Shown here piece by piece: positions 1 to 10,058 of a DNA stretch of 64,000 nucleotides. Each line of letters opens with the position of its first letter. Within the stretch, counting starts at the first letter, position 1. The translations under genes were made by a program, and so were the position numbers. Source of the DNA: Pseudomonas karstica (GTDB lineage: Bacteria > Pseudomonadota > Gammaproteobacteria > Pseudomonadales > Pseudomonadaceae); NCBI RefSeq assembly GCF_009707515.1, contig NZ_WLYI01000006.1, positions 1-64,000 of the forward strand. The letters run 5' to 3'. The notes beneath the pieces are model-generated. The model had not been told where the DNA came from. It was given only the letters and a program-made list of their open reading frames with translations, and did not search any database.

Positions 1-308
1 GTGGTTCGCGGGATATTGATCCCCGCCTCACTACGAAATAAATAAAACAGCAACCCGCTACAGTCAAAGCCTTTGCTGACGGAAGCACCTCCCCAGCGGT
101 AGGGAGTGCCGATCAACTCATGCGCACGCTTCACAACATTATCGATGCGTTTATCGGTATGGGCGGCAAGACTTGAGTCATGACGCATATACCCGGCATT
201 CAAATACTCGGCACGCGCCGTAGAAGCGAATAGATACTCCGAAAAGAAGTAAGTAAAAACAATAACCAATGTAAATTTTGACACCACAGACACCATTAAA
301 TGTTTCAT
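1..308 (-). CDS. NlpC/P60 family cell-wall peptidase (N-terminal part, truncated by window edge)
   Basis: Reading the minus strand from an ATG at 306-308 gives an open frame of 102 codons that runs off the window. The first ~33 residues are hydrophobic with a signal-peptide look (…FTLVIVFTYFFSEYLFAST…). They are followed by a segment typical of NlpC/P60 D,L-endopeptidases: GTPYRWGG, then FDCSGL carrying the predicted catalytic cysteine. Enzymes of this family cut peptidoglycan stem peptides in the periplasm. The His and third catalytic residue lie beyond position 1, so activity cannot be judged. The Shine-Dalgarno site is weak, and an in-frame ATG lies four codons downstream. The family call rests on the CSG motif and its context; the substrate is inferred. 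Confidence 0.8.
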   Translation of the reverse strand, partial: MKHLMVSVVSKFTLVIVFTYFFSEYLFASTARAEYLNAGYMRHDSSLAAHTDKRIDNVVKRAHELIGTPYRWGGASVSKGFDCSGLLFYLFRSEAGINIPRT

Positions 309-511
309 GAACCAGATGAAACACAATGGTATTTATAAGAAAGAAGCTAAAAAATAAGACCTGTCTCAGTAATTTTCAGAGCACTCTCAGTCCGACAAAC
401 GGAAAGTTTATGCAAGGCAGCGAAAGGGCTTCAAGGAGATAGGTATCTGCCAGGCCCAGCTTCGGGGCTGGGACTGCAGGCGGGACAGCCTGAGAGGCGT
501 TTTTTACAGGC

Positions 512-552
512 AAAAAAAAACCCGGAAATCCTCACTTGCGTGGGCCTTCCGG
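512..552 (-). terminator. Rho-independent terminator of tRNA-Lys
   Basis: On the minus strand a stem CCGGAA/TTCCGG (547-552 with 522-527), with extra CAC/GTG pairing inside, is followed by nine T residues (512-520). It lies 20 bases past the tRNA 3' end. Confidence 0.8.
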
Positions 553-572
553 ATTTTCTAAACCGCCAAAAA

Positions 573-648
573 TGGTGGGTCGTGTGGGATTCGAACCTAC
601 GACCAATTGGTTAAAAGCCAACTGCTCTACCAACTGAGCTAACGACCC
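573..648 (-). tRNA. tRNA-Lys (anticodon TTT)
   Basis: The minus strand carries a 76-nt cloverleaf beginning GGGTCGTTAGCTCAG and ending in an encoded CCA. The anticodon loop reads CTTTTAA, giving anticodon TTT (lysine AAA/AAG). The acceptor stem GGGTCGT/ACGACCC pairs perfectly, and the T-loop GGTTCGAATCC is canonical. It has its own promoter and terminator. It lies just downstream of queC, as in other Pseudomonas genomes. Confidence 0.97.
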
Positions 649-665
649 GCTGTGTGGTGGCGCGT

Positions 666-693
666 ATAATACTGATTTCTAAGGATTATTCAA
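666..693 (-). promoter_or_regulatory. Sigma-70 type promoter of tRNA-Lys
   Basis: On the minus strand a -35-like TTGAAT (688-693) and a -10-like TATTAT (666-671) are separated by 16 bp. They are followed by a GC-rich discriminator (ACGCGCC), as is usual for stable-RNA promoters. The tRNA starts 17 bases past the -10 box. Confidence 0.6.
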
Positions 694-711
694 CACCTTA
701 TTTGAAATAAA

Positions 712-1401
712 TCAGAAATAACGCGTTGGGTCGGCCATTCCGGCCGCCTGGAAGCCTTCTGCACGCAGTCGACAGCTGTCGCATTTCCCACAAGCACGAC
801 CGTCATTGTCCGCCTGGTAGCAGGAAACAGTCAGCGAGTAATCAACGCCAAGCCCTACGCCAGCCTTCACGATCTCCGCCTTGCTCAGGTTTTGCAGCGG
901 CGCCAGGATGCGAAAGCCGTTGCCTTCTACGCCGGCTTTTGTCGCCAGGTTGGCCATGCGCTCGAACGACTCGACGAACTCGGGGCGGCAATCCGGGTAG
1001 CCGGAGTAATCGACCGCGTTGACGCCAATGAAGATGTCCCGCGCATTCAGTACTTCTGCCCAGCCCAGGGCCAGCGACAGGAAGACGGTGTTGCGCGCGG
1101 GTACGTAGGTTACCGGAATGCCTTCACTGGGCGCCTCAGGCACATCGATGGAGCTGTCAGTCAGGGCCGAGCCGCCAATACCGTTGAGGTTCAAGCCGAT
1201 GACCTTATGCTCGACCACGCCCAGGTCGCGGGCAACACGCGCCGCGGCGTCCAGTTCGGCGCGGTGACGCTGGCCGTAGTCGAAGCTCATGGTGTAGCAG
1301 CTGTAGCCTTCGGCGCGGGCCATGGCGACTACCGTGGCGGAATCCAGCCCGCCGGACAGCAGGATCACTGCACGTTTTTGATCAAGGGTTTGTTCAGTCA
1401 T
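712..1401 (-). CDS. queC: 7-cyano-7-deazaguanine (preQ0) synthase QueC
   Basis: QueC converts 7-carboxy-7-deazaguanine, ammonia and ATP into preQ0 in the cytoplasm, a step of queuosine biosynthesis. The 229-aa protein has the PP-loop ATP-binding motif SGGLDS at residues 16-21. Near the C-terminus it has the zinc-binding cysteines C194, C204, C207 and C210 (CxxCxxC type). Its length is normal for the family. It starts 1 bp after the stop codon of queE, the enzyme of the preceding step, so the two genes should be co-transcribed and translationally coupled. No oddities were seen. Confidence 0.97.
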   Translation of the reverse strand: MTEQTLDQKRAVILLSGGLDSATVVAMARAEGYSCYTMSFDYGQRHRAELDAAARVARDLGVVEHKVIGLNLNGIGGSALTDSSIDVPEAPSEGIPVTYVPARNTVFLSLALGWAEVLNARDIFIGVNAVDYSGYPDCRPEFVESFERMANLATKAGVEGNGFRILAPLQNLSKAEIVKAGVGLGVDYSLTVSCYQADNDGRACGKCDSCRLRAEGFQAAGMADPTRYF

Positions 1402-1402
1402 A

Positions 1403-2050
1403 TCAGCGCCCCGGCTCGTCGTTCCAAAGATATTTGTGCAACTGCAATTGCAAGCGCACCGGCAGGTTGTCCGCGACCACCCAGTCGGCCAGGTCGCGAG
1501 CGTTCAGGTCATGGTGGCTTGGCGAAAACAGCACTTCACCGGCACGCCGGTCGAGACCGTACTGGATCAGCTTGGAGCTGGCCCACTCGTAGTCTTCGCG
1601 GGAACAGATGACGAACTTGACCTGGTCGTTGGCCGTCAGCAGGTCGATGTTCTCATAGCGATTGCGCTGCACTTCCTTGGAGCCAGGGGTCTTGAGGTCG
1701 ACCACCCGGCTGACCCGAGGATCGACCGCAGAGATGTCCAGGGCACCGCTGGTTTCCAGCGACACCTCGTAACCGGCGTCACACAGCTGTTTGAGCAATG
1801 CAATGGCATTGGGCTGCGCCAAGGGTTCGCCGCCCGTCACACAGACGTAGCGCGGCCGGTAGCCGGCTACCTGCTGGAGGATATCGTCCAGGGTGCGCAC
1901 GGTTCCGCCGCTAAAGGCGTAGGCGCTGTCACAATATTGGCAACGCAACGGGCAACCGGTTAGGCGCACAAATACTGTGGGCAGGCCGGCCGTTCGCGTT
2001 TCACCCTGTAACGAGTAAAAAACTTCGGTGATACGTAATGTGTCTTGCAT
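1403..2050 (-). CDS. queE: 7-carboxy-7-deazaguanine synthase QueE (radical SAM)
   Basis: QueE is a radical-SAM enzyme that contracts 6-carboxytetrahydropterin to 7-carboxy-7-deazaguanine in the queuosine pathway. The protein is 215 aa from the ATG at 2048-2050. A GTG three codons upstream (2057-2059) could extend it to 218 aa; neither start has a strong Shine-Dalgarno site. The N-terminus carries FYSLQGE and the radical-SAM cysteines in CPLRCQYC (CxxxCxxC). The SAM-binding GGEP motif follows. It is directly followed by queC. The product then feeds tRNA modification. Confidence 0.96.
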   Translation of the reverse strand: MQDTLRITEVFYSLQGETRTAGLPTVFVRLTGCPLRCQYCDSAYAFSGGTVRTLDDILQQVAGYRPRYVCVTGGEPLAQPNAIALLKQLCDAGYEVSLETSGALDISAVDPRVSRVVDLKTPGSKEVQRNRYENIDLLTANDQVKFVICSREDYEWASSKLIQYGLDRRAGEVLFSPSHHDLNARDLADWVVADNLPVRLQLQLHKYLWNDEPGR

Positions 2051-2167
2051 AGTCGCCACGGGCGTAACAGCTAAACAGGCTGTCCGCCTCCGTCAGGCAC
2101 TTCAAGGAATCCCGTCAACGCGTGAACCCCAAGAAGCGTGTTTCATAAAAGGGCGTGGATTCTAACG

Positions 2168-2195
2168 AAAAAACCCGCGACAAGCGCGGGTTTCT
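2168..2195 (-). terminator. Terminator of the tol-pal-cpoB operon
   Basis: An 8-bp stem AACCCGCG/CGCGGGTT (2172-2192) is followed on the minus strand by a run of six T. It lies 20 bases past the cpoB stop codon, so queE probably has its own promoter. Confidence 0.75.
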
Positions 2196-2215
2196 TCTAA
2201 ACGGGAAAGCAACAC

Positions 2216-3025
2216 TTACAAGCGCTGCAAATCTCGCTGGGCCAACTGAGCGGCGGAAGTACCCGGATATTGGGACACCACCTGCTGCAGAATGCCTTTG
2301 ACCTTGTCGGTATGACCCAGGCGGCGCTCTACATCAGCGAGCTTGTACAGCGAATCAGGCACCTTCGCGTGCTTCGGATAAAGCTGGCTGACCTTGGCAA
2401 AAGCCTGGCCTGCACCTTGCAGGTCGCCCTTGGCCAGGTTCACCTCACCCAACCAGTATTGGGCATTGCCCGCGTACTGACTGTTCGGGTAGCGGCCCAG
2501 AAATGCGGTGAAAGCCTTGCTGGCCTTGTCGAAGTCCTTGGCCTTGATCAGGTCGAAGGCTGCGTCGTAATACAGCTTTTCCTTCGCAGGATCACTCGGT
2601 TCACTGCTGGCTGGCGGGGCAACCGCGGCTCCGGCGGCGCTTGCAGCGCCACCGGCAGAAGAATTATCAGGAGTGGCGGCAGGAGCAACACCGGTTCCTA
2701 TGCGCCGATCAAGATCCTGGTATCGCTCCAGGCCCTCTTGCTTCAGGCGATTTACTTCATTTTGCAGAACTTCAATGCTGCCTTGCTGCTGCGCCAATTG
2801 ATCTTGCATACGTTGCAATTGGTTGAACAGCTCGCCCTGTGCCGAGGGAGCGGCCGTAGCCGGTCCCCCAGCATAGGCGCCGTTAGTGCCATAACCTGCT
2901 GGCGGATAACTGCTCCCGCTATTGTTATAGCCAGAGTTGCTATCTTCCACAGGAACCGCAGCCCACACCGCAAGCGGTGCCAGGCTGAGAGCCAATACGG
3001 TTACGACACGACGGCACGTTCGCAT
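2216..3025 (-). CDS. cpoB: Cell division coordinator CpoB / Tol-Pal associated YbgF
   Basis: CpoB is a periplasmic protein that links Tol-Pal driven outer-membrane constriction with septal peptidoglycan synthesis. The 269-aa product has a signal peptide (cleavage near A22). A Gly/Asn/Ser-rich stretch (28-62) follows, then a coiled coil at about 65-108 that drives trimerisation, and a low-complexity Ala/Pro linker (110-148). Three tetratricopeptide-like repeats fill 150-269 (YYDAAFDLIKAKDFDKA…, YWLGEVNLAKGDLQGA…, YKLADVERRLGHTDKA-like). It is the last gene of the tol-pal operon, 6 bp after pal. Confidence 0.95.
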   Translation of the reverse strand: MRTCRRVVTVLALSLAPLAVWAAVPVEDSNSGYNNSGSSYPPAGYGTNGAYAGGPATAAPSAQGELFNQLQRMQDQLAQQQGSIEVLQNEVNRLKQEGLERYQDLDRRIGTGVAPAATPDNSSAGGAASAAGAAVAPPASSEPSDPAKEKLYYDAAFDLIKAKDFDKASKAFTAFLGRYPNSQYAGNAQYWLGEVNLAKGDLQGAGQAFAKVSQLYPKHAKVPDSLYKLADVERRLGHTDKVKGILQQVVSQYPGTSAAQLAQRDLQRL

Positions 3026-3031
3026 GACGAA

Positions 3032-3532
3032 TTACTTACGCAGTTCGACGCGACGGTTTTGAGCCCAGGACTGCTCGTCATGGCCAGTAGCAACTGGACG
3101 CTCTTTACCGTAGGAAACGAGTTCCAGTTGGCCTGGAGCAACACCTTGCAGTACCAGGTAACGCTGGACGGCTTTCGCACGACGCTCGCCCAGTGCCATG
3201 TTGTACTCACGGGTACCACGTTCGTCAGTGTTACCTTCCAGAACAACGCGAGCGCCGTTACCTTTCAGGTCCTTCGCGTGAACGTCCAGCGCGCGCATGG
3301 CTTCTGGCTTCAGGTCAGAACTGTCGTATTCGAAGTAGAAAGTGGTGATAGCACGCAGAGCAGCTTCTTCGCTCAGGGAGCCGTCAACTGCACCAGTGTT
3401 AGCGCCGTAACCAGCATTTGGATCAACAGCTGCGCCTTCGCCGGCATTGTCGCCGCCTTTAGAGGAGCAACCAACGGCTACGGACAGAGCCAGAGCCAGA
3501 GCAGCAAACTTACCAAACTTCAGCATTTCCAT
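3032..3532 (-). CDS. pal: Peptidoglycan-associated lipoprotein Pal (OprL)
   Basis: Pal is the outer-membrane lipoprotein that binds meso-DAP in peptidoglycan and interacts with TolB. I chose the ATG at 3530-3532 because AGGAG sits 7 bases upstream; a longer frame to 3568 has no such support. The 166-aa protein has a lipobox ending at C22 (SVAVGC), a Gly/Asn/Ala-rich spacer, and an OmpA-type peptidoglycan-binding domain at ~58-166. That domain contains the conserved YFEYDSSDL and GNTDERGT segments and a C-terminal NRRVEL. It lies between tolB and cpoB. Confidence 0.97.
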   Translation of the reverse strand: MEMLKFGKFAALALALSVAVGCSSKGGDNAGEGAAVDPNAGYGANTGAVDGSLSEEAALRAITTFYFEYDSSDLKPEAMRALDVHAKDLKGNGARVVLEGNTDERGTREYNMALGERRAKAVQRYLVLQGVAPGQLELVSYGKERPVATGHDEQSWAQNRRVELRK

Positions 3533-3584
3533 CGTGAAACTCCTAATGAACCCCAGTGTGTTAAGCAAATCGTGTAGCGCCGCG

Positions 3585-4886
3585 TCAGTTCAGGTAAGGG
3601 GACCAGGACGGTTCTCTGACTTCGCCTTGTGCGGTAGGAAGCGGGAGCCTTACGCGTCCGTTAATGGACACGAGCATCAAGACTCCCCGGCCCTGCTGGC
3701 GGGTGGCGTAGATTACCATGGTGCCGTTGGGCGCAACAGTGGCTGACTCATCAAGGTTAGTATCTGTAAGGATTTTTACACTACCGCGCTCCAAATCCTG
3801 GGCCGCAACCCGGAAATTAGTGAAGCCAGCCTGACGGTGAATCATCACCAGCGTCTTTTCATCAGCCGAAAGTTTCGGATTGGCGTTGTAGTTGCCAATA
3901 AAGGTCACGCGTTCGGCACTACCACCGCTAATGTTGGTTTTGTAGATTTGTGGCTTGCCGCCCCGGTCGGAGGTGAAGTAGATGGTCGAGCCATCCTTGC
4001 CCCAGAACGGTTCGGTGTTGATGCCCGGGCCCTTGGTAACGCGGCTGATCTGACGCGAGCCCATATTCATGACATAGATATCAGGGTTGCCATCCTTTGA
4101 CAGCACGAACGCCAGGCGCGAACCATCCGGCGACCAGGCAGGTGCACCGTTCAGGCCTTCGAAGTTGGTGATCTGTTCACGGCGACCGGTATCGATGTGC
4201 TGAACAAAGATCCGTGGACGCCTCTGCTCAAAGGATACATAGGCGATACGCTTGCCATCCGGAGCAAAGCGTGGCGACAGGATCGGCTCACGGGATTGCA
4301 ACAGGGTCACTGCCCGGGCGCCGTCATAGTCGGAACGCTGCAAGGTGTAGCGAGTATTGTCCACCGAGAAGCGTTCGGCAGTCACATAGAGCAGACGCGT
4401 GGAGAAGGCACCCTTGATCCCGGTCAGTTTTTCAAACGACTGGTCGGAGATGTAGTGAGCCATGTCACGCAGTTGATCAACCGTGCCCGACACGCTGCCG
4501 GTCAGCACTTGCTGCTCGGTCGCGACGTTGAACAGCGCGTATTGAATCTGCAGGCGACCGCCGGCCGGAACAATGCTGCCCACCATCAGGTACTGGGCGC
4601 CCAGGGCTTTCCAGTCACGGAAGATGACTTCGCTGGCCTGGGTCGGCTGGCTGATCATGTTCTGTTTTTCGATCGGTGCGTAATAGCCGGAGTTGCGCAA
4701 GTCATCGCTGACGATTTGTGCCATGTCGTCCGGCAGCACGCTACCGCCCTGCCAGCCGAACGGTACTACCGCAATCGGGGTGGCCCGATCGCTACCGCTG
4801 GTGACCAGGATGTTCTTTTCATCCGCCGTCGCTATCCCTGCCATACAGCAAATAACGACAAGCATTCCTCGAAGAAGGTTTCTCAC
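3585..4886 (-). CDS. tolB: Tol-Pal system beta-propeller protein TolB
   Basis: TolB is the periplasmic partner of Pal and TolA, required for outer-membrane invagination at division. The 433-aa protein begins with a signal peptide (cleaved near residue 21, …IATA). An N-terminal alpha/beta domain with a DLRNSGYY motif follows. From about residue 200 there are six PD40 propeller blades, with recurring SPDG/APDG and WSPDG motifs. The start is GTG at 4884-4886, overlapping the tolA stop by four bases (GTGA), so the two are translationally coupled. Confidence 0.97.
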   Translation of the reverse strand: MRNLLRGMLVVICCMAGIATADEKNILVTSGSDRATPIAVVPFGWQGGSVLPDDMAQIVSDDLRNSGYYAPIEKQNMISQPTQASEVIFRDWKALGAQYLMVGSIVPAGGRLQIQYALFNVATEQQVLTGSVSGTVDQLRDMAHYISDQSFEKLTGIKGAFSTRLLYVTAERFSVDNTRYTLQRSDYDGARAVTLLQSREPILSPRFAPDGKRIAYVSFEQRRPRIFVQHIDTGRREQITNFEGLNGAPAWSPDGSRLAFVLSKDGNPDIYVMNMGSRQISRVTKGPGINTEPFWGKDGSTIYFTSDRGGKPQIYKTNISGGSAERVTFIGNYNANPKLSADEKTLVMIHRQAGFTNFRVAAQDLERGSVKILTDTNLDESATVAPNGTMVIYATRQQGRGVLMLVSINGRVRLPLPTAQGEVREPSWSPYLN

Positions 4887-5932
4887 AAGGCTAGATCCTC
4901 AGGTGTGAATGTCATCTTGAATGAACGATAGGGAGCAAAATCGCCAGGTTTCATTCCCTGCATTTCGGTCAACCGGCCAATGTTCTTGACCGCTGCAACC
5001 GCGGAACTGTCGAACGAACCATCGCCACTGGACCTGGCCACGCTGACCGAAGTCACGGTGCCGTCCGGCAACATGCCGATCTGCAGCACTACTGTCATGC
5101 CTCTGCGTGCCGAAGGAGGACGTGTCCAGCCCTCTGCCGCCCGTGCGCGAATCAGATCATCGAAACTGCCCGCGACCTCATCACCGCGCTCATCGGCCAA
5201 GGCTTGCTGACGCTGCGGCGTATCGGAAAGCAAGTCAGCCAAGGCCTGGGCCTTTTTCTCTTCGGCGGACTTGCGCGCTGCTTCCTGGGCCTTTTTCTTG
5301 GAGGCGGCGGCGGCAGCTTTCTTCTTCGCGTCGTCGGCGACTTTCTTCTTCGCCTCATCAGCCTCGGATTTTTTCTTGGCGTCCTGCGCGGCTTTCTTCT
5401 TCGCGTCTTCGACTATCTTTTTCTTCGCCTCTTCAGCGGCCTTTTTCTTGGCCTCTTCTTCAGACTTCTTCTTGGCTATATCAGCCAATTGTTTCTCTTC
5501 GACCTTTTTGGCTTCGTCGGCTTTCTCGGCTTTCTTGGCTTCATCAGCCTTTTTCGCCTCGTCGGCTTTCTTCGCTTCGTCAGCCTTTTTCGATTCTTCG
5601 GCCTTTTGAGCCGCGTCTTCTTTCTTTTGTTCCGCAGCCGCCTTCACCGCTTCCTGCTCGACCTTCTTCTGTTCCATCTGTTCGACTTCAGTCTGGCGCG
5701 CAGCCGACTTCTGGGCCTCACCCGCAATCTTCTGATTGGTCTGGGTGGTGGCCTGGCTTTTCGATTTCAGCTGATACAGGGTCGCCTGCACGATCGGCTT
5801 GGAGGGCGGCAGTTCCGGGGTCATGGCAAAGCTGACGAACAGCATGCCAAACACCAGGACGTGCAGGGCAATTGCCCAGACGCCAGGCCAGAAGTAGCTT
5901 TCCGAGGCGGACGGCTCTCGCTGTTGGTGCAT
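4883..5932 (-). CDS. tolA: Inner-membrane bridging protein TolA
   Basis: TolA spans the periplasm and transfers proton-motive energy from TolQR to the TolB/Pal complex. The 349-aa protein has one N-terminal membrane helix (about 16-37). A very long Lys/Ala/Glu/Asp-rich helical domain II (~65-235) includes tandem DEAKKA units. A C-terminal globular domain III (~245-349) follows, with the TonB-like pattern [21 protein letters not shown]. Low-complexity domain II produces large spurious frames on the other strand. The start ATG overlaps the tolR stop by 1 base. Confidence 0.95.
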   Translation of the reverse strand: MHQQREPSASESYFWPGVWAIALHVLVFGMLFVSFAMTPELPPSKPIVQATLYQLKSKSQATTQTNQKIAGEAQKSAARQTEVEQMEQKKVEQEAVKAAAEQKKEDAAQKAEESKKADEAKKADEAKKADEAKKAEKADEAKKVEEKQLADIAKKKSEEEAKKKAAEEAKKKIVEDAKKKAAQDAKKKSEADEAKKKVADDAKKKAAAAASKKKAQEAARKSAEEKKAQALADLLSDTPQRQQALADERGDEVAGSFDDLIRARAAEGWTRPPSARRGMTVVLQIGMLPDGTVTSVSVARSSGDGSFDSSAVAAVKNIGRLTEMQGMKPGDFAPYRSFKMTFTPEDLAL

Positions 5933-6393
5933 CAGGGCGCCTCGGTGATCAAGCCAACATTACCGACTCCGGCCGTCTGCAGCCCGCCCATGGCACCCAT
6001 GACGGATCCATAATCGACAGTCTTGTCGCCACGGATGAACACCTGGGTGTGCTTGCCGCCTTCGTTGCCAACACGAATGATCTTGCTCACCGCGTCGGTC
6101 ATCTGCGGCAAGGTCATGGCCTTGTCCTGCTGCTTCTGGGTGTCGACTTCGCTGCCAAGGTTCCAGTAATAGGTCTTGTCAGCCTTGATCGAAATGGTCA
6201 GGACCTGGGTGTTGTTGTCCTGCGGCAAGGCTTCGCTGGAAACCTTGGGCAGATCAACCTTCACGCCCTGATTGAGCATCGGCGCGGTCACCATGAAGAT
6301 AACCAGCAGCACCAGCATCACATCGATGTAGGGCACTACGTTCATCTCGGCGACCGGCTTGCGCTTTTTGCGAGCTCGAGCGATTAAAGCCAT
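5932..6393 (-). CDS. tolR: Tol-Pal proton channel subunit TolR (ExbD family)
   Basis: TolR pairs with TolQ to form the proton channel that energises TolA. The 153-aa protein has one transmembrane helix at ~20-40, which carries the essential proton-relaying Asp (D24 in NVVPYIDVML). A periplasmic ExbD-type domain with the KVDLPKV strand follows. It sits 14 bp after tolQ and overlaps tolA by one base. Confidence 0.96.
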   Translation of the reverse strand: MALIARARKKRKPVAEMNVVPYIDVMLVLLVIFMVTAPMLNQGVKVDLPKVSSEALPQDNNTQVLTISIKADKTYYWNLGSEVDTQKQQDKAMTLPQMTDAVSKIIRVGNEGGKHTQVFIRGDKTVDYGSVMGAMGGLQTAGVGNVGLITEAP

Positions 6394-6407
6394 TGGGAAT
6401 TACCTGC

Positions 6408-7103
6408 TTATTCTTCGCTGGTGTGCACTTTGCGGTGCAGGATCGCCTGGAATTCATCGGCGAAGGTGTAGTAACGGCTGATCAAGGTTTCGCCACGAGC
6501 GGCAAAACGGTTGTAAGCGATGACGGCGGGAATCGCCGCGAACAAGCCGATGGCCGTGGCGATCAAGGCCTCGGCAATACCCGGGGCCACAGTGGCCAGG
6601 GTCGCTTGTTGGGCCTGGGCCAGGCCGCGGAAGGAGTTCATGATCCCCCAGACGGTACCGAACAGGCCGATGTAAGGGCTGACGGAGCCGACGGTAGCGA
6701 GAAACGGCAGGCTTTGCTCCAGCTTCTCTTCTTCCCGGGAGATGGCGACGCGCATGGCACGTGAGACGCCTTCCATGACCGCTTCCGGATCAACCCCTGG
6801 CTGCTGGCGCAGACGGGAGAACTCCTTGAAGCCGGCACGGAAAATCTGCTCGACGCCCGAATCCGGGTCGGGATTGCTGCCGGCCTGGCGATAGAGCTTG
6901 GACAAGTCGATACCCGACCAGAAGCGTTCCTCGAAGCTCTCCAGGGCACGTCGACCGGCACGCAGCAGGTTGCTGCGCTGAAAAATCATGACCCAAGAGG
7001 TAACCGATGCGGCTACCAGGATCAGCATAACCAGTTGAACCACCACACTGGCATTGCTGACCAGGCTCCACATGGAGGAATGGTCGACGACGGTAGGTTC
7101 CAC
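6408..7103 (-). CDS. tolQ: Tol-Pal proton channel subunit TolQ (ExbB/MotA family)
   Basis: TolQ is the multi-spanning subunit of the TolQR proton channel in the inner membrane. The 231-aa protein has three transmembrane helices (about 18-40, 133-156 and 168-190). The last two carry the conserved MotA/ExbB signature (VSPYIGLFGTVWGIM and EALIATAIGLFAAIPAV). The start is GTG at 7101-7103, immediately after the ybgC stop, which indicates coupling. Confidence 0.96.
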   Translation of the reverse strand: MEPTVVDHSSMWSLVSNASVVVQLVMLILVAASVTSWVMIFQRSNLLRAGRRALESFEERFWSGIDLSKLYRQAGSNPDPDSGVEQIFRAGFKEFSRLRQQPGVDPEAVMEGVSRAMRVAISREEEKLEQSLPFLATVGSVSPYIGLFGTVWGIMNSFRGLAQAQQATLATVAPGIAEALIATAIGLFAAIPAVIAYNRFAARGETLISRYYTFADEFQAILHRKVHTSEE

Positions 7104-7104
7104 G

Positions 7105-7560
7105 CTAAATCTCCTGCTCTGAATGTTTACCCGTGCCGCTCACGCCGGCAAAGGCCGCGCGTAGAGTTTCGGGAATGGCCCTGGGTTTCAAATTGTTGGT
7201 GCGCACACAGGCCACCAGGAACTGCCCCTCACAGAGCAGCGTTGCATCCGTAGCCCGCCTGACCTGCTGTTTAAAGCGCAGGCTGGCACGGTTCAATTCG
7301 GTTATTTGCGCGCTGACCAGCAGTTCATCGTCCAATCGCGCCGGCGCGTAGTAACGGGCCTCGCTGGAATGTACGACAAACAACAGATCCTCCCCTGCAA
7401 GCGCGGATTGGGCAAAGCCCAACTCCCGTAGCCGCTCGGTTCGAGCCCGCTCCATGAACTTGAGATAATTGACGTAATACACGATGCCGCCGGCATCGGT
7501 GTCCTCGTAATAAACGCGACAGCGATGTACGAACGACTGATCCCCGTTTTGCGCGCGCAT
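7105..7560 (-). CDS. ybgC: Tol-Pal associated acyl-CoA thioesterase YbgC (4HBT hotdog fold)
   Basis: YbgC-family proteins hydrolyse acyl-CoA thioesters and associate with the Tol-Pal locus. The 151-aa protein contains the hotdog active-site loop [13 protein letters not shown] (from residue 17), including the catalytic EDTD aspartate. The position after VY, which is His in enterobacterial YbgC, is Tyr here. A RARTE segment at 38-42 follows. It is the first gene of the tol operon, separated by 139 bp from ruvB, so the operon promoter probably lies at 7561-7699. Confidence 0.93.
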   Translation of the reverse strand: MRAQNGDQSFVHRCRVYYEDTDAGGIVYYVNYLKFMERARTERLRELGFAQSALAGEDLLFVVHSSEARYYAPARLDDELLVSAQITELNRASLRFKQQVRRATDATLLCEGQFLVACVRTNNLKPRAIPETLRAAFAGVSGTGKHSEQEI

Positions 7561-7699
7561 ACTCTAGTGCTTACTCCTCAGGTTGCCAATCCGGCTGGGC
7601 AACTGTTTTTTCATTCTCTGAAACATTTCTAATGAAAGAATGACGACGCCAGCCACTAGGACAGCACAAACGTCGAATAAATCGTCTGGTGAAGCCCTT

Positions 7700-8758
7700 T
7701 TAATCGTCCACTGCATCGAGGAATTCGTCTACTACGGGCATCTCGCCCAATCGTGACGGAATGTTTAACCCAAAGTGCAGATACGCATGGCGAGTGACCA
7801 CACGACCTCTCGGTGTACGCATGATGTAGCCCTGCTGGATCAGGTACGGCTCCAGCACATCTTCGATGGTATGCCGCTCTTCGCTGATGGCTGCCGCCAG
7901 GCTGTCCACACCCACGGGGCCGCCGTCGAACTTCTCGATCATGGTCAAGAGTAGACGTCGGTCCTGATGATCGAAGCCATGTTCATCGACATCCAGCAGG
8001 TTCAGCGCCAGATCGGCCACCGCCTTGGTGATATGCCCCTTGGCGCGCACTTGCGCAAAGTCTCGCACCCGACGCAGCAACCGATTGGCAATACGTGGCG
8101 TACCACGGGCGCGACGGGCAATTTCAAAGGCGCCCTCTGGCTCCAGCGGCAATCCGAGAATCCCGGCCGAGCGGCTGACGATCGTGGCCAGGTCCGCCGT
8201 GTTATAGAACTCTAGACGCTGAACAATGCCGAAACGGTCTCGCAGCGGGTTGGTCAGCATGCCAGCACGAGTGGTGGCGCCAACCAGGGTGAACGGTGGC
8301 AGGTCAAGCTTGATCGAGCGCGCCGCCGGCCCTTCGCCAATCATGATGTCCAGCTGGAAATCTTCCATGGCCGGGTACAACACTTCTTCAACGATGGGCG
8401 AAAGCCGGTGGATTTCGTCGATAAACAGCACATCGTGAGGCTCAAGGTTGGTCAGTAGCGCCGCCAGGTCACCTGGACGCTCCAGCACCGGGCCTGACGT
8501 GCTCTTGATAGACACGCCCATTTCCTGGGCAATGATGTTGGCCAGGGTGGTTTTACCCAGGCCGGGCGGGCCGAAGATCAGCGTATGGTCCAGGGACTCG
8601 CTACGCCCGCGCGCCGCCTGGATGAATAACTCCATCTGCTCACGCACGGTGGGCTGGCCGATGTACTCGGCAAGGCTCAGGGGCCGGATGGCCCGGTCCT
8701 GGACTTCTTCACGGTCACGGGGGCCAGTGGCCGCAATCAGACGATCAGCTTCAATCAC
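7700..8758 (-). CDS. ruvB: Holliday junction branch-migration ATPase RuvB
   Basis: RuvB is the hexameric AAA+ motor that drives branch migration with RuvA during recombinational repair. The 352-aa protein has Walker A GPPGLGKT (63-70), Walker B LFIDEIH (111-117), and the ATTRAG sensor followed by PLRDRFG, which carries the likely arginine finger R173. The C-terminal winged helix contains the RTPRGR motif. The start is GTG at 8756-8758, abutting the ruvA stop codon with no gap. Confidence 0.97.
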   Translation of the reverse strand: MIEADRLIAATGPRDREEVQDRAIRPLSLAEYIGQPTVREQMELFIQAARGRSESLDHTLIFGPPGLGKTTLANIIAQEMGVSIKSTSGPVLERPGDLAALLTNLEPHDVLFIDEIHRLSPIVEEVLYPAMEDFQLDIMIGEGPAARSIKLDLPPFTLVGATTRAGMLTNPLRDRFGIVQRLEFYNTADLATIVSRSAGILGLPLEPEGAFEIARRARGTPRIANRLLRRVRDFAQVRAKGHITKAVADLALNLLDVDEHGFDHQDRRLLLTMIEKFDGGPVGVDSLAAAISEERHTIEDVLEPYLIQQGYIMRTPRGRVVTRHAYLHFGLNIPSRLGEMPVVDEFLDAVDD

Positions 8759-9370
8759 TTAAATCATTCCCTTCAGGGCGCGGCGGATCATATCTTCACT
8801 GCTCAGGTTCTTGTCCTTGATCGCCGACACCGCCTTGCTCGCTTCCTGAGGCTTGTAGCCCAGGGAAATCAATGCACTGACAGCATCGCTTTCGGCACTG
8901 GCCACCTGGGACGCCGGCGCATCCGGCTGGTTGGGCACCAGGGCAAACATGTTCGGCACGACTTCCCATGCCTTGAAACGATCCTTGAGTTCCACCAGCA
9001 AACGCTCGGCGGTCTTCTTGCCGACACCCGGCACCTTGGTCAAGGCCGATGTATCCTGGGCCGACACACAGCGCACCAGTTCGTCGACTTCCAGGCTCGA
9101 CATCAAGGCCAGTGCCAACTTCGGCCCTACGCCGTTGAGACGAATCAGTTCACGAAAGAAATCACGATCACGCTTGCCGATGAAACCATAAAGCAATTGT
9201 GCGTCCTCGCGCACCACCAGATGGGTGTGCAAGGTCAGGGGCTCGCCGACCGATGGCAGGCGGTAGAGGGTGGTCATGGGCACTTCCAGCTCATACCCCA
9301 GCCCGTTCACATCCAGAATCAGGTGCGGCGGCTGTTTCTCAGCCAAGGTGCCGCGCAAACGTCCAATCAC
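8759..9370 (-). CDS. ruvA: Holliday junction DNA-binding protein RuvA
   Basis: RuvA tetramers hold the four-way junction and load RuvB. The 203-aa protein has the N-terminal OB fold ([12 protein letters not shown], 1-63). A central helix-hairpin-helix region (about 71-130) contains [10 protein letters not shown] and [12 protein letters not shown]. The C-terminal RuvB-binding domain (~155-203) includes [12 protein letters not shown]. It lies between ruvC (117 bp upstream) and ruvB (adjacent). Confidence 0.97.
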   Translation of the reverse strand: MIGRLRGTLAEKQPPHLILDVNGLGYELEVPMTTLYRLPSVGEPLTLHTHLVVREDAQLLYGFIGKRDRDFFRELIRLNGVGPKLALALMSSLEVDELVRCVSAQDTSALTKVPGVGKKTAERLLVELKDRFKAWEVVPNMFALVPNQPDAPASQVASAESDAVSALISLGYKPQEASKAVSAIKDKNLSSEDMIRRALKGMI

Positions 9371-9487
9371 GGTTCAGGTCCTTAAATACTTGAGTCAGAT
9401 CGCGGCCTGACCGGAAATAGCACGGGCATGATGGCCGACAACACAGGCCTTTCACACGCTGCGCGCAGAATGATTGCGCTGATGCTA

Positions 9488-10012
9488 TCAGAGACGCAGC
9501 CGGCCGCCACGACTGCGTGCCGCGCCCAACCCGTGAGGCAGCAGGCTGGAGCGTGTATGGGCATGACAAATAGCGATGGCCAGGGCGTCGGAGGCGTCGA
9601 TTTGTGGCTTGGCGGTGAGCTTGAGCATATGCATGACCATCATCTGCACCTGCTCCTTATTGGCTGCACCGGTGCCCACGACGGCCTGTTTGACCTGGGT
9701 GGCGGTGTATTCGGCGATCTCCAGGGCCTCCTCGGCGCCGGCAACGATAGCAGCGCCACGGGCCTGACCAAGCTTGAGGGCCGAGTCGGCGTTTTTCGCC
9801 ATAAAGACTTTTTCAATGCCCATGGTCACTGGGCCGTAGGTCTGGATCACTTCTCGCACGCCGCGATAGACGATCTGCAAGCGCTCGGCCAACTCGCCGG
9901 AGCCGGTGCGGATACAGCCCGAGGCCACGTAGATACAGCCGCGCGGGGTATGCTGGACGACGCCAAAGCCGGTGATGCGCGAACCGGGATCAATACCTAG
10001 GATTAAAGTCAT
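9488..10012 (-). CDS. ruvC: Holliday junction resolvase RuvC
   Basis: RuvC is the endonuclease that resolves Holliday junctions. I place the start at the ATG at 10010-10012, which gives [12 protein letters not shown] and a normal 174-aa length. The frame is open to 10057, but the extension is not family-like. The four catalytic acidic residues of the RNase H-like fold are visible: D8 (GIDPG), E67 (MGIEKVF), D139 and D142 (QIDASDALA). It is first in the ruvCAB order. Confidence 0.97.
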   Translation of the reverse strand: MTLILGIDPGSRITGFGVVQHTPRGCIYVASGCIRTGSGELAERLQIVYRGVREVIQTYGPVTMGIEKVFMAKNADSALKLGQARGAAIVAGAEEALEIAEYTATQVKQAVVGTGAANKEQVQMMVMHMLKLTAKPQIDASDALAIAICHAHTRSSLLPHGLGAARSRGGRLRL

Positions 10013-10058
10013 AACGCCTGCGGTTTTATAGAAATGAGGCGTCAGCAGCGACACCAAT

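Noticed and set aside
892..1611. 239-residue plus-strand frame opposite queC and queE
   Set aside because: It spans two well-defined genes on the other strand and lacks any motif.
5204..6013. Leu/Phe/Arg-rich frame opposite tolA
   Set aside because: It results from reading the Lys/Ala/Glu repeats of TolA domain II backwards, and looks like a membrane protein only by codon complementarity.
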